Origin: Sphaeroforma arctica JP610
Taxonomy: Eukaryota; Opisthokonta; Ichthyosporea; Ichthyophonida
Reading direction: 5' to 3'
Assembly (NCBI RefSeq): GCF_001186125.1
Contig: NW_014039664.1
Location: 6,135-28,087 of the forward strand
DNA: 21,953 nt
Shown here: one piece after another, positions 9,812-18,292 of the stretch
How positions within the stretch are numbered: position 1 is the first letter of the stretch
Layout of the letters: every line of letters begins with the position of its first letter
Translations under genes and position numbers: made by a program
The notes under the pieces: model-generated
The model's input: only the letters and a program-made list of their open reading frames with translations
Database searches by the model: none
Told to the model about the DNA's origin: nothing

Positions 9812-10212
9812 CTTGGCTAACCTCCGATGCGTTTCGTGAATCTCGCGACTTCCTTCGCACTTTTAATAAGAAATGGAATAAGCATTTACATAAGAACACA
9901 CAAGATAAACGGAAAGGGTTTCCTCAGGTGACTACAAACCGGATGAATCTGAAATTCCCTATTTGCCACCTACTTCATATGTGACTAAACTTTCTGATCT
10001 GCTTACCAACAGAGCAGAAAATTCTTCGAACTTTTTTACTAATGAAGAACAACCTTCGGCTATTACCTTACCAAGTAATAAACGTAAGGCTCCTACATCG
10101 GAAATGGTTACTGGACCAAAAACTAAACGACATAGAGTACAACATGATTCTTGAACTCGTATATATAGGCACATACTTACTCGATAAGCCATGACCGAAA
10201 CCGTTTTACTTT
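9796..10212 (+). other. C-terminal tail and 3' untranslated part of LTR element 2
   Basis: The stretch after the integrase module still resembles element 1 (MDGTVAWLTSDAF against IDGTIAELTSDAF, and KKWNKHLHKN against RKWRKRLHKS). A Lys/Arg-rich end (NKRKAPTSEMVTGPKTKRHR) near 10080-10140 looks like a nuclear-localisation-type tail, which would fit a protein entering the nucleus with element DNA. No separate gene is visible. Confidence 0.5.
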
Positions 10213-10604
10213 GGTTTTCGCTTTACGAACTAGATCGTACCTTCACGTACGTCCGTAGTCCTAAAAACTACTGGGGGCTACTGGGGGCTATGTAAAAATA
10301 CGGCCTCCGGTCAGTCTAAAATATCAAGATCAAATGAGATAACACATTGGTTTGTATTTGTATTTAAAATATTTTGATACAAGTTCTTTTTCCTAATGTT
10401 TCCAAGGTGGTTTTCGCTTTACGAACTAGATCGTACCTTCACGTACGTCCGTAGTCCTAAAAGCTACTGGGGGCTACTGGGGACTATGTAAAAATACGGC
10501 CTCCGGTCAGTCTAAAATATCAAGATCAAATGAGATAACACATTGGTTTGTATTTGTATTTAAAATATTTTGATACAAGATCTTTTTCCAATGTTTCCAA
10601 GGTG
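10213..10604 (+). repeat. 196-bp tandem duplication across the polypurine tract and LTR start
   Basis: Two nearly identical units, 10213-10408 and 10409 to about 10604, each run from GGTTTTCGCTTTACGAAC through the G-rich CTACTGGGGGCTACTGGGG tract into TGTAAAAATACGGCCTCC and on to TTTCCAAGGT. They differ at only a few positions. Each unit therefore holds about 78 bp upstream of the LTR plus the first 118 bp of the LTR. The near identity says the duplication is younger than the decay of the element body. Confidence 0.9.
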
Positions 10605-10986
10605 TTCTAAATTCACTTTGATGGCTCCAATAGCCTGAGTATTTGGTATGACTCGTTTACTTGGACCTATTTGAGACGATAGTAGATGTAGGATATTATA
10701 AACTAAATTTTATAATCTCTGAACTACTACTTACAGGATTTGGTCTTCAAGCCAATCTCCAAAATCCAATAAGTCTTTTTCTTTTTTTAACTTTTCTTCA
10801 GATGTAACTTAATTTATTTTAGCTAATGTATTAACTTGACCTACGTTCTTGTGTCTATCTACAAATTAGACATGTGGTCATGAACACTTCTAGTGAAATT
10901 ATTCAATAAAGAACAGCTAGAGGTACGTCCTGTGTGATCTAGGATATTAAGGAACTTACCAAGAAGCAGTCCCGATCATTCTTACA
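10487..10986 (+). repeat. 3' LTR of LTR element 2
   Basis: This block of about 500 bp starts TGTAAAAATACGGCC after a G-rich tract and ends ATTCTTACA, giving TG...CA ends. The start resembles the LTR of element 1 (both share GGCCTCC about 14-16 bases in) and so does the end. The block is AT-rich and non-coding. It contains an AATAAAG at about 10905 that could serve as a poly(A) signal. A further copy of its first 118 bp lies at 10291-10408 through the tandem duplication. Confidence 0.65.
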
Positions 10987-11032
10987 CAAGCTACCACTGC
11001 TAAATCCTAACTGACTTAAATTGTATCTTAGT

Positions 11033-11850
11033 TTATATAACATAGTTTAAAACATAGAAATATCCATCGAAGTTTACATCCGTCATAATTCGGTCGAGGA
11101 GCGAGGATAGGGGTGAGCCAATGCCGCACCAGACCACGGATGCATTCGGTATGTGCTGGCTGGCCTGGATCGGAAGTATCATAGGCGGAACCAACAAGCG
11201 CGATGATTTGGTTTGGACCGAAATTTGGAAGTAGTACTTCAACAGCGTGATTAGCCGGGGTATGGGGAACATCTGTTGATGTGTCAGAAATGGGTGAGGG
11301 TACGGTGGTTCTTCTACATGCTGGAAAAAAGATCCAAGGTGTTCGTGGAGGGCCCAGATACCGTGGAAGTCGTGGCACTCCCGTAATTGCTGGAAGAGGT
11401 CAGGGCCAATGGGCGGCAGTTGTGTTCGGGCCTACCAGGATGCGTCGAACCAGTTGTTGGATGCAGGAAAAATGGCTGGTGGTGAACTTGTGGCTACCGA
11501 AGCAGACAGGGCAGAGACATCCGTCGGTGCGGTAGTCGATCAATGTGAACATGTACGTATTCGTTACAATCATAGCACAGAGCCGGATTGGTGTAGGCTC
11601 GAAGCAGCGGTTGAAGCTGTCGTGTCTGGCTTTGTCTCGGTTTGAGATTGGCGGTTTACCCATAACCAGTTGGTAGTAGTGTTGGCGCCGGGCCATTGCC
11701 GCGATCTCCTTGTTAGACCAGCGCTTTGTTGAGTTCTTTCTGATGTCGTCACAGTGTTGGCGGAGGGCTACATGGTCGGGTGTACGCCCGCCCATGTTTT
11801 TTTGTGTACAGTTTTTAGGTGAGCATAGATACTGTACGGGAAGCGCAGTA
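11033..11850 (-). pseudogene. LINE A ORF2, C-terminal region with zinc motif
   Basis: The coding strand reads PDHVALRQHCDDIRKN..., then DYRTDGCLCPVCFGSHKF followed by TTSHFSC, a C-X2-C-X9-H-X2-C array at about 11513-11463. Many L1-like ORF2 proteins end with such a CCHC-type motif, thought to help bind RNA. After a frame change between 11400 and 11440 the frame carries FHGIWALHEHLGSFFQH, then MFPIPRLITLLKYYFQIS and VQTKSSRLLVPPMIL, which are nearly identical in LINE B. It ends at the stop at 11033. Confidence 0.7.
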
Positions 11851-12415
11851 ATGATTTGCCGTGGGCCCAGGCGGGTTGCGTCAGAGGGGTGAGTGGATTT
11901 GTGCTGACCATTGAGTCGAGTTGTATTCCCAGGCAACCTCCGAGGTAGTCCGCGAATGGTCGCACGGGGAGCAGGCCACAAAAGTGATGTAACTTTGTTT
12001 GATGTTTGGGAAACTGAGGGTATCTAGTGCCCTTGATGATGGCTGCTGCTTGGAGGAGTGCTGAGTTAAAGCGCTTGAACAGGGGGTTCAACACATCATC
12101 CCATATATGCGGAGCCCAGGCAATAATGTTCAGGCCATACGTAGCCGTGGATAGGATGTATGTTTCGAACAGCACCAGTCGGTCGCCAGCTGAAGCCATG
12201 GAAGCCATAAGCGCGGAAAGAGGCGATACCCAAGGACAATGCTGCAACCAGGGGTTCCATATGTCTGGCGAGGTTGATTCCTGGTATTTCGTGAGAGAGT
12301 GGGAACCCCAGATATTTGGAGCGTTTCGGTTTGGCATGTGCGGGCGCCATCTTCAGGGGGAGGTAACGTGTGTTCCAAGGTGCGCCTGCAAGCGTCGGCG
12401 TGATAAGCTCACCAT
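11768..12415 (-). pseudogene. LINE A ORF2, post-RT region
   Basis: This holds the thumb-like segment after RT. Near 12310 one frame reads KYLGFPLSHEIPGINLARHM, which is the common LINE 'YLG' motif, and another frame then carries ETYILSTATYGLNIIAWAPH and NPLFKRFNSALLQAAAIIKG, typical of L1/Tad-like elements. The change of frame shows a frameshift between about 12100 and 12300. A further change occurs near 11800 at a run of seven T (seven A on the coding strand), which is a likely slippage site. Confidence 0.65.
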
Positions 12416-12551
12416 TTATACAGAGGGTTGGCGCCGCGTGTCACAAGTCGGTAGATCGTACTCGGGGTTTAACCCTGTTCGAGTTATACGGAGGGTTGGC
12501 GCCGCGTGTCACAAGTCGGTAAATCGCACTCGGGGTTTAATGACACCCTGT
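12416..12551 (-). repeat. 68-bp tandem duplication inside LINE A
   Basis: TATACGGAGGGTTGGCGCCGC-type units start at about 12416 and 12484, both running through GTGTCACAAGTCGGTA and CTCGGGGTTTAA to CCCTGTTCGAG. The second has about five extra bases (TGACA) near its right end and a few substitutions. LINE B has only one copy at the matching place (about 19770-19850), so the duplication happened in LINE A. Since 68 is not a multiple of 3, it shifts the frame just after the RT domain. Confidence 0.85.
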
Positions 12552-12599
12552 TCGAGGCCAGATTTGCGTCCCCACGCATCAATGTCATCTAAAAAGGGC

Positions 12600-13360
12600 T
12601 GGAACGGAACCGATTGAAGGGATTAGATACGTGTGTCATCGACAAATAAATAAGAGCGGAGGAGCTTGGGCCGGAATAATGCTAGCGTGACAGCTAAGGA
12701 ATCCATGTAGATAATATAGAGCTGGTGGCCAACGATTGAGCCTTGTAGGATGTCATTCGTTCTATGGAATAGAGGCGAGAGCATGCGGCGATATGTCACT
12801 CGGGTAAGGACCCTCTCAAATAGCGCGCGGAGGCAGTTGACCCAATTTTCGGGCATTCCAGTGTGGCGCAAGAGTACCCATAGGCGTGGGAGAGCAACCT
12901 TGTCGTATGCCTTGGTAATGTCCAGACAGACGTCGTTCCACTCCCCTTCTGACTGTGTCTCAAATTCCATGGCGGCAAGTGCTTGGGTGTGACAGGAGTA
13001 CCGTGATTTGAAGCCAGCTTGGGTAGCATGGGTAGCAAAGCCGGGGTGGCTCGCAATCAGGTTGAGAAAGCACTTTTCAAAGATGCGTCTGACTATTTGC
13101 GTCAGCGTGATGGGGCGGAAGTCGGCTGGGGAGGTGATATCTGTATCGGCTTTCTATGAGTGCGCTGTCAGGTGGCTGCAGTTTAGGGCTGCAGGGAAGG
13201 TACCCGCCTTCAGTAGCTCAGTGAATGCTTCGACAAGGAGTCTAATCAGTGGGCTATTGGCGTCGGGGCGTCCTATTGTCCGTCGTTCGGTGAAGCGCTC
13301 CCCTGTGGCCTTCAGGAGGAGGGTGTGGATCCCGTCGGGGTCAAGCCCCTTATTGGATAG
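12600..13360 (-). pseudogene. LINE A ORF2, reverse transcriptase domain
   Basis: One minus-strand frame carries the LINE RT motifs in order: KGLDPDGIHTLLLK (motif 0-1), PADFRPITLTQIVRRIFEK (motif 2), GFKSRYSCHTQALAA, CLDITKAYDKVALPRLW (motif A with Asp), FHRTNDILQGSIVGHQLYII (motif B) and SYLFVDDTRI (motif C, FVDD). The catalytic aspartates of motifs A and C are present. Two in-frame stops (13154-13156 and 12623-12625) and a frameshift at the left end of the linker interrupt it. The domain would copy LINE RNA at the nicked target. The right half aligns closely with LINE B. Confidence 0.85.
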
Positions 13361-13971
13361 CGTAGTATAGCCTCCGTTACATCGTCGGGGCGTATAGTGG
13401 AAGCGACATTGGGAGAGGGTTCGGCATCCGGTGGAACCGCGTACGGGTTTGTAGAGTTGAATAGGTCCTCAAAGTAGCCAGCGAGGGTGGCGCCTGTGTC
13501 ATCGGTACCCGGTATGCAGGGTTGGCGCGGAGACCGTCGTTGGTACGCAATATCTTTGAACATTTCAGCATTGCTTTGTGTGGTCAGACGTGGGTGGAAC
13601 GAGTTGTTTGGCAGCCGCTGAACCCAGGGTCTGTTTAAGTCATAGTAGAACCCCCCGAAGATTTGTGGGTTAGCGGCATAGCGCCAGATACGGTCGAGGA
13701 TCCGTAGCAGCCCTTCCGCTGGTCCATGCAAAGTGAGATATGACCGTAGTAGGTTCTGATGTGCCCGGATTTTGGCTTGGAATAGTTGCGCGCGGGATTT
13801 ATTGCGTAGGTGATGCAGTCGATGGCGATATCGGTTATATCCATGGGAGGGGAGGCGCTGGTTCCGGAGGCGGCTGCATTGTTGGCATTTGTTGGGGCCG
13901 ATGGATTTGATGCGTGGGAAGTATCTGGAGATCGAGTCCAAAGGTGTGGTCACCCCAGATACCGTAATCCG
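13340..13971 (-). pseudogene. LINE A ORF2, linker between endonuclease and RT
   Basis: This continues in the frame of the endonuclease as ITVSGVTTPLDSISRYFPRI and so on. It is Arg/Gln/Asn-rich (RHRLHHLRNKSRAQLFQAKIRA, shown in part) and then holds helical stretches such as RILDRIWRYAANPQIFGGFY and ATLAGYFEDLFNS, the usual segment before the RT finger domain in LINEs. Near 13350 the frame changes: the RT entry NKGLDPDGIHTLLLK is read one frame over from RYPIRGL. No separate function is known for this linker. Confidence 0.65.
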
Positions 13972-14586
13972 TCAGTTATAAGTCTGGAGAGAGGCGGGGG
14001 TGGTAGGCCGATGATACGCATGTTCTATACCAGTTGAGCCGCCAGCATAGAGGTAGTTCAAGTGCCACGTATTACGCAGGGTAGTTTCAATCGTTTTCAT
14101 ACGTAGTCCGTGATTTGTAGATGCGTGGCCATACTTCCGGGCTTTGAAGTTGAAATCTCCCCACACGACATCTGGTTGGAAATTGCCAATCTCGGGGGGA
14201 TTCATGTATCGCCTGTCGTCTTCTTCAGTAAGTGATTTGAGTGTAAGGTAGAACACGGCCATATGAACGCCAAAGTACACAAAGAACACCGCGTACGGTG
14301 AGGAGTGTACAAGTTGAAAATTCGATGGGTGGTGTTTGGAAAAAATGCCAATACCACAGTGTGAAGGGTGTAAGATATTATGCAGTGTAGTGTGATGTAG
14401 AATATGGTAGTGTGTGTTCGAGCGTATATGATTAAGATATGTGGTGTTATGCCAGGTTTCAACCACACACATAACATCAACCTGACTTAAAATCGATATA
14501 ACGTTCAAACACTTATCTGTATGTGCTGCGTTGTCCATGTTGAGTCCTTGTGGGTCGAAGAGCGTCATCCTCATTGGTCCTAGCAT
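13972..14586 (-). CDS. LINE A ORF2, APE-type endonuclease domain
   Basis: The frame starts at ATG 14586 (MLGPMRMTLFDPQGLNMDN). It matches the exonuclease-endonuclease-phosphatase fold of LINE ORF2 proteins, which nicks the target DNA to prime reverse transcription. Visible landmarks are DVMCVVETWH (catalytic Glu43), HCGIGIFSK (about 76-85), VVWGDFNF (Asp144, Asn146) and GGSTGIEHAY near 183-190, where the family has a S-x-(I/L)-(D/S)-H/Y block, so the final His is kept. The stop at 13972-13974 falls within ORF2: the same frame continues past it into the linker, so it is a nonsense change rather than the natural end. Confidence 0.82.
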   Translation of the reverse strand: MLGPMRMTLFDPQGLNMDNAAHTDKCLNVISILSQVDVMCVVETWHNTTYLNHIRSNTHYHILHHTTLHNILHPSHCGIGIFSKHHPSNFQLVHSSPYAVFFVYFGVHMAVFYLTLKSLTEEDDRRYMNPPEIGNFQPDVVWGDFNFKARKYGHASTNHGLRMKTIETTLRNTWHLNYLYAGGSTGIEHAYHRPTTPASLQTYN

Positions 14587-14629
14587 TGTTCATCCTCGGT
14601 CAATACTACTGGGCTCTCTTCTTTAACGA

Positions 14630-15080
14630 TGTCAGCCATTTTTATATCGTTGCCTGTCGTCGAAGAGTTTTCGTGGAAGGTTGAGGTTGCGTATAGGTAA
14701 CCATCGCGTCGGATGGTTGTGTCGGGAAGACCGTTGATATATGAAGTCATCCGGGTTCCGCACGCGCTGGTTCTTTAGCGTTTGCCGGGATTCGCGGGAT
14801 AGATGAGAAGAGGTTTGCATCATGTTTTGCTTGGTAAGTCTTCTGGAGACTGTCCGCGGTAGATCGAAGGATGTCTGCGTTAGTGGAGTTGACAAGCGGA
14901 CTCAGTATCCATGCTGCGGGCAAGAATTCTTGGCGCTCGTTCATATGTGCAGAGGGCCTCCCGCTTGGTGCGGAGATAATGAATTAAGGCTGCTTTCGTA
15001 GCGTCGGGATGTTGTTGGGAGCGGGGGTCGAAGTTTTCATCAAGTTGCCATTTCCACGGAAGTGCTGCTTGGCGTTTCAC
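14630..15080 (-). pseudogene. LINE A ORF1, C-terminal part (frameshifted)
   Basis: The minus strand here reads RQAALPWKWQLDENFDPRSQ...IHYLRTKREALCTYER in one frame. It continues after about 14935 in another frame as QEFLPAAWILSPLVNSTNADIL...KTYQAKHDANLFSS, and the remainder up to ORF2 uses a third. The change of frame with continuous protein-like sequence points to at least one frameshift. The segment sits between ORF1 and the ORF2 start, so it is most likely the C-terminal half of ORF1. I do not recognise a domain. Confidence 0.5.
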
Positions 15081-15159
15081 CTGGGCGACAGCGTCGCTAG
15101 GAACACAAAGGCGGACGAAACTGACGGAGCTTCCGCGGCGATTTAGACGAGATACCGGT

Positions 15160-15945
15160 TTAGACGGGAGATACCAGAGAAAGTGTTGGCGATTGAGGAC
15201 TGGTTAGGCTTGGCAGTATTTTATTAAATACTGATTGGGACGGGGGCTTGCCGGTTGGAAAAATTGTTCGGAAAAAGAGCCATACCGGAGTTATGTCATC
15301 CATTTCATGAAGAGTTTTGTCCGGAATCGGGCGGCCCACCACTTTCGTCAAAAGGTGTTTGGATACTGGCGGCTGCGGTAGGGACTGAGAAGCTGATGGG
15401 GTCGGGCGTTTTTTAGGGCTCGGGTTTTCAGGTTTGTCCACTTTTGAGTGGTAGCTGGGAGGCTCACTGCTGCTAATGGGCGCCTGTGACCGCGGTCTGT
15501 TTGCTGGCGGAGCAGGCGGGCTTGTGGAGCCAAATCGGAATGTGTCGGATGTGTCTTCATCTATAGGTGCACGGGTTTGCGATTTAAGGTCCCGGAGTTC
15601 GGATTCGAGGTTGATTACTTTTGCACAGAGGTTAGTGAGCATTTGGTGCATGGTTGATTTCCATTGGTCATCAGTCAAAGGCTCCTTAGAGATGGGCCCA
15701 TCATTGTTCGGGTTTGGTAGATCCGGTCCCAAAATTTGGTTGATATTGGCCTGTAGAGTATTGACCTGGGCAGAAAGGTCTGTGATAGATTTTTGTAAGT
15801 CCAATTTCCATTGGTCATTGGGCAAGGAGTCCTTGGGGACGAACGCAATCGGCCTGGCCCGACATTTTTCGCGGATGTGGGACTGCGGGTCCCCAGGCTC
15901 CCTACTGGATTTTTGTTTTATTTTGTTTGAAAATCCAAATTTCAA
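15160..15945 (-). CDS. LINE A ORF1, coiled-coil protein, N-terminal part
   Basis: This is an open frame of 261 codons at the 5' end of LINE A. Residues count from the TTG at 15945; a stop lies just upstream, and the first in-frame ATG is codon 99 (15651), so the true start is unclear. Residues 38-72 and 87-121 are two copies of one module beginning K-D/E-x-L-x-x-DQWK and running into a heptad-like coil (SAQVNTLQANINQIL and CAKVINLESELRDL). Residues 125-200 are Pro/Ser-rich and probably disordered. LINE ORF1 proteins bind RNA and often trimerise through such coils; here that role is inferred from position and coil content, since no RRM or zinc knuckle is visible in this part. Confidence 0.65.
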   Translation of the reverse strand: MKFGFSNKIKQKSSREPGDPQSHIREKCRARPIAFVPKDSLPNDQWKLDLQKSITDLSAQVNTLQANINQILGPDLPNPNNDGPISKEPLTDDQWKSTMHQMLTNLCAKVINLESELRDLKSQTRAPIDEDTSDTFRFGSTSPPAPPANRPRSQAPISSSEPPSYHSKVDKPENPSPKKRPTPSASQSLPQPPVSKHLLTKVVGRPIPDKTLHEMDDITPVWLFFRTIFPTGKPPSQSVFNKILPSLTSPQSPTLSLVSPV

Positions 15946-15990
15946 GTCTAGTATTTATGCGACTGTTTTGGTGGGGTCTGTGGGTTTTTG

Positions 15991-17700
15991 GAAGTAGTAT
16001 TCAGTTCTACACTGGTGACCTGTTGGTCATCGAGATTTTACCAGAAACAAACTATCAACCCAGATGTCGCTTGGTCATGTAAAAGGCGCGTAAAAGGGTT
16101 AATATCCACATTTTGATACACTCTCTAATTAAATAAAGCTGACATAATTTCGCATATAGTGCACGTACTGGCTAGCAATTTGTTGTATGATGTATATATA
16201 GCTAGTCCATGTTTTTTATTAGAGCTATTGAATACAATACAGTTATTACCATTCCATCAATTAGGGTATTAGTCACATCACTTGAAGTTGATAGAGAAGC
16301 TGTGGAGTACATAAAAATTGTGTACGTAAAAGTATCAATTTTCACCCATCACGCAATAAGTTACAACATAATTTTCAATGTTTAGCATAGAAAACATCAC
16401 ACATAGATAACAAATGAGCACGTGTGTAGTACGGACCTTGTTGATTTATACAAATTAGGGGTTTACAGACCTCGGTATCGTGACGTGGCATCAAATTAAA
16501 CATTAAGTACCCCATTAGTTCCACCGGGCCAATATTTCAACATGGGTATTACCAGTGGTACTGACATTCGCGTGCACACAGCTTTACCCTTCAAAACGTA
16601 GCTCTCTAATCTTTAATTGTACCTCTGTATGTGTTTCACACTAGTTGTGCGTGCCAAGTTGTTGTAGTACAATATGTTGGTGCATCATTTGAGCGTATTT
16701 ACCATCCACGTGTTCCCTACGTAATCGTAAACCATTGTCACCCATGTTTTACGCACGACTTCACAGTCTGTACTTTAAGGTGTTCCGGTTTTTGTATAAA
16801 GCCTTGCTCAACTTTAGAATAAAACAACGCCGTTTGAGGAATTATATGCCCTAAGGACTTTGCAACCTCAATACCATAAAGGACTCTGATCAAGATAATG
16901 TTACAATAAGACGTATGTACGACACAGTTATAAGCATTGACGACACTTAGAAGCAAGCTATACCCATAAGACAGACAGTTCGGTGGATGGAATAACAGTA
17001 TAGCCTATAGTCAAAACCGGATTGTACAGAGTCTGATCAATCTGACAATATTACTTCCTGTCTATGAGTATGGATTGTTAACTGATCGCTATTTGGCATT
17101 CAACACTCTCACATTCGCCGTGATAACATTGAGCATGTCGGCTAATGGCGTATGACACCTTGGGATATACAACATTGGAGTGATAGATAGTACTATATTA
17201 GAAAAGTATTACGCTTCTTGCATTATCAGGTCCCTGTAACCTAGCTAATAGTAAAATAACCTCTCGAGTCACGAAAAAGTACTCCTGTAAAAAAATAATG
17301 TGAAAGTAGAACTCAAAAGACAGTTATCGGTGAGGAATTTACCCGAAGTTGTACTATAGCAAACAAATTAGCATTGGTAATTTGTGTATTAATGAAATAT
17401 CGGGGTTGTCTCTTGGTAAGCGCCATAATGCGCTCGATCATACAGTGCATACCTCCAGCATCTTTACTAATTATTTTCAAAGTACTAAGGATTCATAGTA
17501 AACATGGCCTCAATATAGACAGGTGAAGGTATGTGACCATGACATGATCGGTATTCACGATGTAATCCAATTCAAGTAGACCTGGTGGATAGTCCAGCAT
17601 ATCCTCATTGGTAATGTAGTGCTCATGATATCCGTTAGAGTACAAGATAGATACGATAGATAATCGTAGTAGGAGTAGTAGTAGAATTTAATATAGTAGT
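15991..17700. other. AT-rich stretch without a recognisable gene
   Basis: This begins upstream of the LINE A 5' end; the first 100 bases may be LINE 5' leader. Only short open frames occur, and none reads like a known domain. Base composition drops to AT-rich from about 16120. Near 17655-17690 is a short GTAGTAGGAGTAGTAGTAG trinucleotide run. I see no tRNA, element ends or convincing exon. Confidence 0.5.
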
Positions 17701-17708
17701 TGTTGGTA

Positions 17709-18068
17709 TCATCTCATCATTTCGATTTCATTTAACAGCTTGCGAAAGGTAATTCGCATGTCTGGAATATTCGCAGCCAGTCCATTGGTAGTGAACGAGG
17801 TTGAATTCAACACTTTAGAGATGTGTATAGCATCATATTGTATGAAACCATATTTGTAATCTAATCTGAAGCAACGTTTGCAGATTGCGACAGGGTCGAC
17901 GTAGTAGATGTCGGAAATTAGAGATTTCCTCACTTGAATGTGGCCCCCTTTTATTTGCAACGCATAAGTAGTAATCCGAAAAGCCTTTTACTTGATAGTC
18001 GGGTCTCTTGGCGGCTTCACCCAAAATAGCTATTAATCGCAGTAGTTAAAGTCTTCTCTTTTAGCCAT
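17709..18068 (-). pseudogene. Possible decayed gene or exon of unknown type
   Basis: On the minus strand an ATG at 18068 starts MAKREDFNYCD and is followed by stops at about 18035. The same frame reopens as ALQIKGGHIQVRKSLISDIY and runs through YVDPVAICKRCFRLDYKYGF and ITFRKLLNEIEMMR to a stop at 17709. An overlapping frame from 18024 reads LGEAAKRPDYQVKGFSDYYL. The composition looks protein-like (balanced charged and aromatic residues, an ICKRC pair), but I recognise no family. It could be the remains of a host gene or an exon with unseen introns, or chance. It lies between the two LINEs. Confidence 0.3.
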
Positions 18069-18292
18069 TTTAGCCTTTTCTCTCTCTCGATTCCCTACCC
18101 ATTATAATTAGTATTAAAAGTAGGGATAATATTTTTACTTTCTGTTTGGATAAATTTTTATGTCTACATACACATCAGGCTTCATATTCGTTGGATAGGT
18201 TCTGGGAAAATTGAAGGGAAATTGAGATTGTCGAACTGCCGCGAGAAGCTGGGGCGAGTGATGCAACCATGGAAGACATACGATGCGTTAGC
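18069..18292. other. 3' flank of LINE B
   Basis: The right part (about 18200-18292) is still GC-richer, like the LINE, and may be its 3' untranslated region. To the left it turns AT-rich. An inverted repeat with perfect 7-base arms TCCCTAC/GTAGGGA sits at 18092-18126. No poly-T run that would mark a LINE tail is seen. Confidence 0.4.

Larger units (their letters stand above)
4448..10986 (+). mobile_element. LTR retrotransposon 2, Ty3/gypsy type (fossil)
   Basis: The parts run in order as gag, retropepsin, RT, RNase H, methyltransferase-like domain, integrase, C-terminal tail, purine tract and 3' LTR. Every pol domain has a clear counterpart in element 1, so the two belong to related lineages of one clade. 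The left limit is uncertain: gag follows the candidate LTR at 3690-4447 directly, but that LTR is unlike the one at the right end (10487-10986) through most of its length. The element is clearly broken, with something like ten breaks spread over gag and pol, so it is older or more decayed than element 1. The integrase part is still one long open frame. Confidence 0.87.
11040..15990 (-). mobile_element. LINE A, nearly full-length non-LTR retrotransposon (inactive)
   Basis: On the minus strand, from right to left, are ORF1 (15945 to about 14630), then ORF2 with APE endonuclease (14586-13972), a linker, reverse transcriptase (about 13360-12600), a post-RT region and a C-terminal zinc motif (about 11510-11460), ending near 11040. 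At about 5 kb and with both ORFs it is essentially complete. APE plus RT plus a terminal CCHC-like motif, with no RNase H seen, fits an L1-like clade better than Tad1 or R2. It is inactive: I can see in-frame stops at 13972-13974, 13154-13156 and 12623-12625, and frame changes near 14935, 13350, 11800 and 11400-11440, plus a 68-bp duplication. No poly(A) tail is obvious at the left end. Confidence 0.88.

Noticed and set aside
11281-12617. Plus-strand open frames across LINE A (for example 11281-11535 and 12027-12617)
   Set aside because: They are antisense to LINE ORF2, whose minus-strand reading shows RT and zinc motifs and aligns with LINE B. The plus-strand products match nothing.
15476-15997. 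Plus-strand open frame of 173 codons
   Set aside because: It is antisense to LINE ORF1, which has the repeated coil module; the plus-strand reading has no domain-like feature.
16631-16956. Small open frames on both strands at 16631-16822 and 16738-16956
   Set aside because: They overlap each other, are short, lie in AT-rich DNA and show no family resemblance.
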